From NCBI GenBank assembly GCA_031404635.1, contig JANNHY010000210.1, forward strand, positions 1-20,845: DNA of 20,845 bases, read 5' to 3'. The DNA comes from JAENVT01 sp031404635 (lineage in GTDB: Bacteria > Actinomycetota > Acidimicrobiia > Acidimicrobiales > Ilumatobacteraceae). Positions 17,409-20,845 of this stretch are shown here, piece after piece. How positions within the stretch are numbered: position 1 is the stretch's first letter; each line of letters opens with the position of its first letter. A model generated the notes under the pieces. The model ran no database searches and was not told the DNA's origin. It worked only from the letters and a program-made list of their open reading frames with translations. The position numbers and the translations under genes are program-made.

Positions 17409-17945
17409 CTACGCGGCCTCTCCGAGTGGTTCGTCCGGCGACGTTGCGTCGGGCTGCGCGGGTATCGGCCGTCGCAGGACAAGCGTCGCGATCGCGGCGA
17501 TCACGCCGATCGCCACGCCGCCGATGCCCCATGCCGTCGACCAGTCGAGCCCGAGCGCGTGATCGGCTGAGACCGACCCGGGACCAATGAGGGCGATCGA
17601 TGCACCGACCGTGGCGAGGACGACCGTGTACTCCCAGCCGCCGTTGATCACCCACGGACCCCGCCCGCGCAGTGACGATGCCGCGTTGAGCATGACGCCC
17701 ACGGCCGCGGCGCCGGCGAGCGGCGTGAGCAAGCCCACCGCCAGCATCATTCCGCCGCCTGCCTCGGTCAGGCCCGCGATGACGGCGAACAGCACGCCTG
17801 GCCGGTAGCCGAGCAACTCGAAGAACGCGCCGGTGGCGCGCGGGCCGTGCCCGCCGAACCAGCCGAACAGCTTCTGCGTGCCGTGGCCGACGAGCAGCGC
17901 ACCGACGACGACCCTGAGGATCAACAAGCCGGCCGCCATCGTCAC
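17409..17945 (-). CDS. DoxX-family membrane protein
   Basis: The 178-residue protein has four hydrophobic helices and the typical opening GLLILRVVVGALLVGHGTQKLFGWFGGHG, followed by FFELLGYRPGVLFAVIAGLTEAGGGM. DoxX-family proteins are small quinone- or redox-related membrane proteins, some in thiol-stress complexes. The start is GTG 17945, overlapping the stop of the 34-residue peptide gene (GTGA), or ATG 17939 two codons later. The C-terminal tail is hydrophilic and charged. It is co-transcribed with DUF1003 and probably with HdeD upstream. Confidence 0.85.
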   Translation of the reverse strand: MTMAAGLLILRVVVGALLVGHGTQKLFGWFGGHGPRATGAFFELLGYRPGVLFAVIAGLTEAGGGMMLAVGLLTPLAGAAAVGVMLNAASSLRGRGPWVINGGWEYTVVLATVGASIALIGPGSVSADHALGLDWSTAWGIGGVAIGVIAAIATLVLRRPIPAQPDATSPDEPLGEAA

Positions 17946-18046
17946 GACTCCGCCCTCGGTACGGGGACGACAAGCTGCGACCGGTCGAACGGCACGAGAA
18001 CCTTGTCGTCGTCGGGATCAGCGGCACAGTCTGAGTACTTCTTCAT
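17942..18046 (-). CDS. 34-residue small protein of the TetR-linked cassette
   Basis: A short ORF reads MKKYSDCAADPDDDKVL and continues to PRAES with one cysteine. It has the strongest ribosome-binding site of the cassette, aggagg at 18056-18051, four bases before ATG 18046. Its TGA at 17944-17942 overlaps the DoxX GTG, so it is translationally coupled to doxX. The composition is acidic in the first half, then hydrophobic (VLVPF, LVVPVP), with no membrane helix. I do not recognise it. It may be a true microprotein or a leader that sets DoxX translation. Confidence 0.6.
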   Translation of the reverse strand: MKKYSDCAADPDDDKVLVPFDRSQLVVPVPRAES

Positions 18047-18080
18047 GTTTCCTCCTCTTTCTGGGCGAGATGAGCGCGGT

Positions 18081-18112
18081 CCTGCGCCGCCCGTGTGGAC
18101 GAGCGGCGCGGG
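18081..18112. other. Intercistronic GC-rich hairpin
   Basis: cctgcgccgc (18081-18090) pairs with gcggcgcggg (18103-18112) over ten positions with one T-G pair. After a C-A mismatch, cgt pairs with acg around a four-base loop. It sits in the 81-bp gap between the HdeD-like and small-protein genes and lacks a T-tract on either side, so a processing or stability element is more likely than an intrinsic terminator. Confidence 0.5.
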
Positions 18113-18127
18113 ACGACTCCGGCTGGG

Positions 18128-18715
18128 TCAGCTCACGGCCTGTCCGGGCCGCGACGTGTGGATGCGGGTCTGCCTCGTCGGTTCGTGCGTCTCGCTCCGT
18201 ACACCGGCCGCGAGCCACAGCTCGAGGCCGCCGAACACGAAGGCGAACCACCCGATTGCCCAGGTGATGCCGATGGCGCCGACGCCGGGGTCGGCTAGCA
18301 GCAGCACGCCGAGCAGCGCGACCAGGGCGCCGCCGAGACCGATCATCCCGGCGCCCGGCAACTGCTTGCGGGCCGAGATGGCGAATGCGATCCGGGAGCC
18401 TCCGATGATCAGCGACCAGGTCGCGATGACCACCAGTAGAGCGAGCGCCGTCATCGATGGCCACACGAAGGTGACGGCGCCGGCCAGGATGCCGGTGACG
18501 CCCCTGAAGGCGACCCATCCTCGGTGGACGAGCAGTCGGTCGGCAATTGCGGCCGACACAGCGGTGATGCCGTCGACGAACGCAAACGCACCCCACAGGA
18601 GCACGAGGCTCCACAGCGTGATTCCCGGCCACACCAACGTAGCGAGTCCGAAGAACACTGCGGCCGCACCGTGGATGGCGAGCCGCTTCCAGCTACCGAT
18701 GTAGGGGCGCATCAT
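18128..18715 (-). CDS. HdeD-family (DUF308) membrane protein
   Basis: The 195-residue protein has about six hydrophobic segments in three helical pairs, with repeated family patterns: IHGAAAVFFGLATLVWPGIT, GILAGAVTFVWPSMTALALL and GALVALLGVLLLADPG, each a GxxxxxFxWP/P-type unit. HdeD is associated with acid resistance in Escherichia coli; in actinobacteria such proteins often lie with DoxX or coiled-coil genes. ATG 18715 overlaps the upstream stop. The C-terminal tail is polar. It probably acts in envelope stress; no substrate is implied. Confidence 0.85.
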   Translation of the reverse strand: MMRPYIGSWKRLAIHGAAAVFFGLATLVWPGITLWSLVLLWGAFAFVDGITAVSAAIADRLLVHRGWVAFRGVTGILAGAVTFVWPSMTALALLVVIATWSLIIGGSRIAFAISARKQLPGAGMIGLGGALVALLGVLLLADPGVGAIGITWAIGWFAFVFGGLELWLAAGVRSETHEPTRQTRIHTSRPGQAVS

Positions 18716-19164
18716 GACGTCGCTCCGACGGTCGGGGCCGGCTCGGCGGCGAGGTCGTCGGCGGCCATGCGGGCGAGCGTGGCGTCGATGATGGCGTACT
18801 CGGCGACGTTCAGAAAGTAGGCCGCAACCTCGATGGCCGCGGCGGCGTCTTCGTCAGCCGCGTCCGCGGCCCGCAGCGCCCGATGGAGCTCGTGCTCCGA
18901 CTGGCGTTTCTCGACGCGGGCACTGACCTCGTCGAGCGGACGCTTCATCGAGGCCTTGGCGTCGTTCCACCACGTGCGACCCGCTTGCGCGGCCTCACGC
19001 ACCGCGGAGTCGAACTCGCTGACGTCGGTCTTGATGGCGTCGTCGATCTCGTGGCGGCGCTGCTCGAGTTTGGTGCGGTCCGCCTCGAAGGTGGCGGTCG
19101 CGGATTTCTCGAGCACCTTGACGCGAGCGGCGAGGTCTTCGAGGTATTGGGATAGTGGCTTCAT
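18712..19164 (-). CDS. Coiled-coil cytoplasmic protein, first gene of the TetR-regulated cassette
   Basis: The 150-residue hydrophilic, helical protein has long heptad-rich stretches (LEDLAARVKVLEKSATATFE, KLEQRRHEIDDAIK, LDEVSARVEKRQSEHELHRA) and an Ala-rich C-terminal helix pair. No signal peptide or membrane helix is seen. Its family is not recognised beyond coiled-coil proteins next to HdeD genes. ATG 19164 has ggag six bases upstream. It is the promoter-proximal gene opposite tetR, so it should be the most directly repressed. It may be a scaffold or stress-associated protein; that is inference from context. Confidence 0.7.
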   Translation of the reverse strand: MKPLSQYLEDLAARVKVLEKSATATFEADRTKLEQRRHEIDDAIKTDVSEFDSAVREAAQAGRTWWNDAKASMKRPLDEVSARVEKRQSEHELHRALRAADAADEDAAAAIEVAAYFLNVAEYAIIDATLARMAADDLAAEPAPTVGATS

Positions 19165-19180
19165 GTTTTCTCCATTTCGT

Positions 19181-19232
19181 AGTTTTGTAGTCTAGATTAC
19201 AATACTATGATTGGAATGTCAACTACAAAACT
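19181..19232. promoter_or_regulatory. TetR-type operator region
   Basis: Two nested symmetries occur. ttgtagtctagattacaa at 19185-19202 is an 18-bp palindrome with a single mismatched pair, centred on tctaga. A perfect 11-bp inverted repeat, agttttgtagt (19181-19191) and actacaaaact (19222-19232), encloses it. The element lies between the divergent tetR and coiled-coil genes and overlaps the -10 and -35 of the latter's promoter. Confidence 0.75.
19194..19222 (-). promoter_or_regulatory. Promoter of the coiled-coil/HdeD/DoxX cassette
   Basis: On the minus strand TTGACA (19222-19217) is followed after 17 bases by TAATCT (19199-19194), which keeps the most important -10 positions. The -10 lies inside the 18-bp palindrome, so repressor binding would block RNA polymerase. 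Confidence 0.6.
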
Positions 19233-19260
19233 GTCACGTGGGGCGAGTAGCCTCGGGGGC

Positions 19261-19896
19261 ATGAGCGACCAGCGCGAACTCGTGACGCCGAACCGACGTG
19301 GAGTGAAATCGCGCCAGCTCGTGCTCGACGCCGCCGAGCAAGTGATGGCCACCGAAGGATTCGAAGCGGCGACAATCAACCGAATCGTCGACGAAGCCGG
19401 CGTGCCGCTCAGTTCCGTGTACCACTACTACGGGTCCAAGGACGGCGTGCTCCTCGCCGTCATGCAGCGAGGTGTCGACCGGTTCTTCGCCGACGTCCCC
19501 GACTACGACCGGCGATCCGGTACAGCGGTCGAGCATCTACGACTGGTCGTCTTCGATGCCATCGACGCGCTCGACCGCCATCCCAACTTCCTTCGCCTGG
19601 TCATCGCCTTCGCCGTACAGCCTCCGCAAGACGGCGACGGTGAGATCAGCGACGTCGTGCGCCACGTCCGCGAACTCGCCCTCAAGCGACTCCGGCGACA
19701 GATCGCCATCGCGTGCGACGACAACGCCCGCAGCCGCGTCGTCGACCGGGTGGCGCGGCTCGCGCTGGCAGCGATCGACGGCGCCTTCGTCGCCGCCAGC
19801 GCCGATCGGTCGATCACGCTCGCACATATCCTCGAGCTTCTTCCCGACGCGCTCGTTGCCGCTCGGCAAGCGCTTCTCCCGAAGGGTCGGAGCTGA
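19261..19896 (+). CDS. TetR-family transcriptional regulator
   Basis: The 211-residue protein has the N-terminal TetR helix-turn-helix: SRQLVLDAAEQVMATEGFEA at residues 17-36, then INRIVDEAGVPLSSVYHYYGSKDGVL at 39-64, with the usual VYHYYGSK signature. The C-terminal helical ligand domain is unspecific. The ATG at 19261 follows a gggggc stretch and is preferred to an in-frame ATG at 19207, which would put the operator inside the coding region. It is divergent from the coiled-coil/HdeD/peptide/DoxX/DUF1003 operon and probably represses it through the palindrome at 19185-19202. The inducer is unknown. Confidence 0.88.
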   Translation: MSDQRELVTPNRRGVKSRQLVLDAAEQVMATEGFEAATINRIVDEAGVPLSSVYHYYGSKDGVLLAVMQRGVDRFFADVPDYDRRSGTAVEHLRLVVFDAIDALDRHPNFLRLVIAFAVQPPQDGDGEISDVVRHVRELALKRLRRQIAIACDDNARSRVVDRVARLALAAIDGAFVAASADRSITLAHILELLPDALVAARQALLPKGRS

Positions 19897-20169
19897 CGGC
19901 CCCTCACAGGTCGATCGTGAAGCGGCGGAGCTCGTGGGCACGAGGGGGGTTCGAAGAGGTAGCTCGGTGTCGCAGTCAGTGTTTCGTGACGGAGCACGAC
20001 ACGGATCCACGACCGTCATCGGGGACCTACGGCTCCGATCGATCCCGGTGGCCTATTCGCGGAGTAGACGGCCGAGTTCCGACTGGACGTAGGCGACAGC
20101 AATGACGAACGCACCGAGTTCGTCGCTCAAGCCGAATCGCTCGGGTTCGGAACCGCGTGGCTCGGGTTC

Positions 20170-20337
20170 GGCCCCGTGTTTGAGATTGCCGTCGACTTCG
20201 CAGATCGTGGAATCGATATCGATCACCAACGGCTCGGCGCCTGGCCCGGCGCCGAACCCCCAAGAGGGTTCCAACGTCTTGCCGATCTCCGCTTCGAGTT
20301 GGCGGACATGACCGAAGGTGAACGCCCGCAGGTTGTG
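20170..20337 (-). pseudogene. IS1380-family transposase fragment
   Basis: About 56 codons read FTFGHVRQLEAEIGKTLEPS, then GAGPGAEPLVIDIDSTICEV and GNLKHGA. The block GHVRQL, the GAGP linker and the DDE-initial motif IDxDSTICE are characteristic of IS1380 transposases, which are normally about 450 residues long. Only the stretch around the first catalytic Asp survives: similarity starts abruptly at 20337 and ends at about 20170, where family members continue with a GYTxxLGYHPLL-type segment. It is a remnant, not a functional element. Confidence 0.7.
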
Positions 20338-20341
20338 CCGA

Positions 20342-20440
20342 CGTCGGCGTAACCTGCGTCGTCTCATCAACGGCCAACGCCGCTTCAACCTCGCTATCAA
20401 GAGCCCCACCAAGATCTACACTGCCGTCACCGCGCAGTGA
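20342..20440 (+). pseudogene. Unidentified C-terminal coding remnant
   Basis: The frame RRRNLRRLINGQRRF, then NLAIKSPTKIYTAVTAQ and TGA at 20438-20440, shows strong C-ending codon use and plausible protein composition on the plus strand, while the opposite strand is interrupted. No start is present, and it abuts the IS1380 fragment of the other strand. I do not recognise the family; it could be the tail of another mobile-element protein or of a disrupted host gene. Confidence 0.35.
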
Positions 20441-20478
20441 CCAATGGGAACTGGCCGACACCGGCGGAGGTGAGTGTA

Positions 20479-20845
20479 GTGAACGAGTACGAGACGAGTC
20501 AGTGGACGAATTGGGCAGGCAACCAGACATGTCGTCCCGCCCGGATTGTTGCGCCACGCGATGTCGAGGAACTCCAGCTCGCGGTAGCTGATGCAGCGGC
20601 CGCCGGATTGGGAGTTCGAGTTGTAGGAAGCGGGTACTCGTTCACGCCCCTGGCGTGCACGTCCGGAGTGATGGTGGACGTTTCGGGCCTGACCGGCGCA
20701 GTGACGGTCGACGCAGAGTTGTCGACGGCGCGAGCCCCTGCGGGAACGACCGTTGGTGATCTCGCTTCATCGCTGTGGGAACGCGGGTTCTCACTACTCA
20801 ATATGGGCGACATCGACAACCAGACGATCGCCGGAGCCTTGGGTA
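20479..20845 (+). CDS. FAD-linked oxidase of the aldonolactone/alditol oxidase type (3' partial)
   Basis: The first 122 codons of a VAO-family flavoprotein read WTNWAGNQTCRPARIVAPRD, then VRVVGSGYSFTPLA at residues 46-59, and NMGDIDNQTIAGALG at the window edge. This is the N-terminal FAD-binding half of D-arabinono-1,4-lactone/L-gulonolactone/alditol oxidases, which oxidise sugar lactones or polyols with O2. Most relatives carry GxGHS, whose His holds FAD covalently; here that residue is Tyr53 (TAC 20635-20637). The start is GTG 20479, with ggagg eight bases upstream. The gene runs off the right edge, so the substrate domain is not visible. Confidence 0.85.
   Translation, partial: MNEYETSQWTNWAGNQTCRPARIVAPRDVEELQLAVADAAAAGLGVRVVGSGYSFTPLACTSGVMVDVSGLTGAVTVDAELSTARAPAGTTVGDLASSLWERGFSLLNMGDIDNQTIAGALG

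Larger units (their letters stand above)
19897..20478. other. Gene-poor stretch with mobile-element remnants
   Basis: No intact gene is seen over 582 bp. It contains an IS1380-type transposase fragment (20170-20337, minus) and an unidentified coding tail (20342-20440, plus). The minus-strand frame of the transposase continues open to 20053 but without family similarity. A short direct repeat, gctcgggttcgg, occurs near 20135 and 20158. I find no terminal inverted repeats of a complete insertion sequence. Confidence 0.6.

Noticed and set aside
19207..19260. Longer N-terminus for the TetR protein from ATG 19207
   Set aside because: It would place half of the inverted repeat in coding sequence and add residues before the normal TetR start; ATG 19261 fits better.
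20130..20172. Direct repeats gctcgggttcgg as insertion-sequence target duplications
   Set aside because: They are only about 20 bp apart, lie inside one frame and do not flank an element.

Overview
The window is high-GC DNA with C/G-ending codons, frequent GTG/TTG starts, and many genes joined by 1-4 nt (ATGA/TGATG) overlaps. Together with the families present (MalT-like LuxR regulator, class III CoA-transferase, split MaoC hydratases, AtuA, DUF4386, L-gulonolactone-oxidase-like flavoprotein) this suggests an environmental actinobacterium, possibly of the Acidimicrobiia type. That taxonomic guess is inference; no rRNA or tRNA gene is present to support it.

Layout. (1) 1-1867: a 5'-truncated MalT-type LuxR regulator whose first 79 bases are an exact copy of an internal segment, so the left edge is suspect. 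(2) 2068-2787: a DUF4386 membrane protein, followed by the tail of a probable SgcJ/EcaC (DUF4440)-like gene. (3) 3084-6210: an ArsR-controlled operon (arsR, FAD/NAD(P) monooxygenase-like protein, MFS transporter) with a promoter lying between two matching operator-like repeats. (4) 6164-6798 (minus): a ribbon-helix-helix/PIN toxin-antitoxin pair whose toxin lacks a normal start codon. (5) 6982-8373 (minus): a membrane-bound PAS-GGDEF protein. (6) 8432-15289 (minus): a seven-gene, tightly coupled catabolic cassette, read as cupin dioxygenase, CoA-transferase, two MaoC-fold hydratase subunits, AtuA, PHA synthase, and a PHA-depolymerase-like hydrolase that carries an internal deletion. A divergent IclR regulator, coupled to a lipid-kinase gene, faces it across a doubled operator. 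(7) 16983-19164 (minus): a membrane/stress cassette (coiled-coil protein, HdeD-like, an unlisted 34-residue peptide, DoxX, DUF1003), opposed by a divergent TetR with an 18-bp palindrome over the promoter -10. (8) 19897-20478: a gene-poor stretch with an IS1380-family transposase remnant and an unidentified coding tail. (9) 20479-end: the start of an aldonolactone/alditol-oxidase-type flavoprotein with Tyr at the position that normally carries the FAD-binding His.

The most distinctive unit is the IclR-linked cassette at 8432-15289. It combines a ketone-cleaving cupin, CoA activation, split hydration, AtuA and a polyester synthase, and could route an unidentified substrate to hydroxyacyl-CoA and storage polymer. 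No pathway has been shown for it; the grouping is seen in the sequence and the role is inferred. No CRISPR array, rRNA, tRNA or intact mobile element was found.
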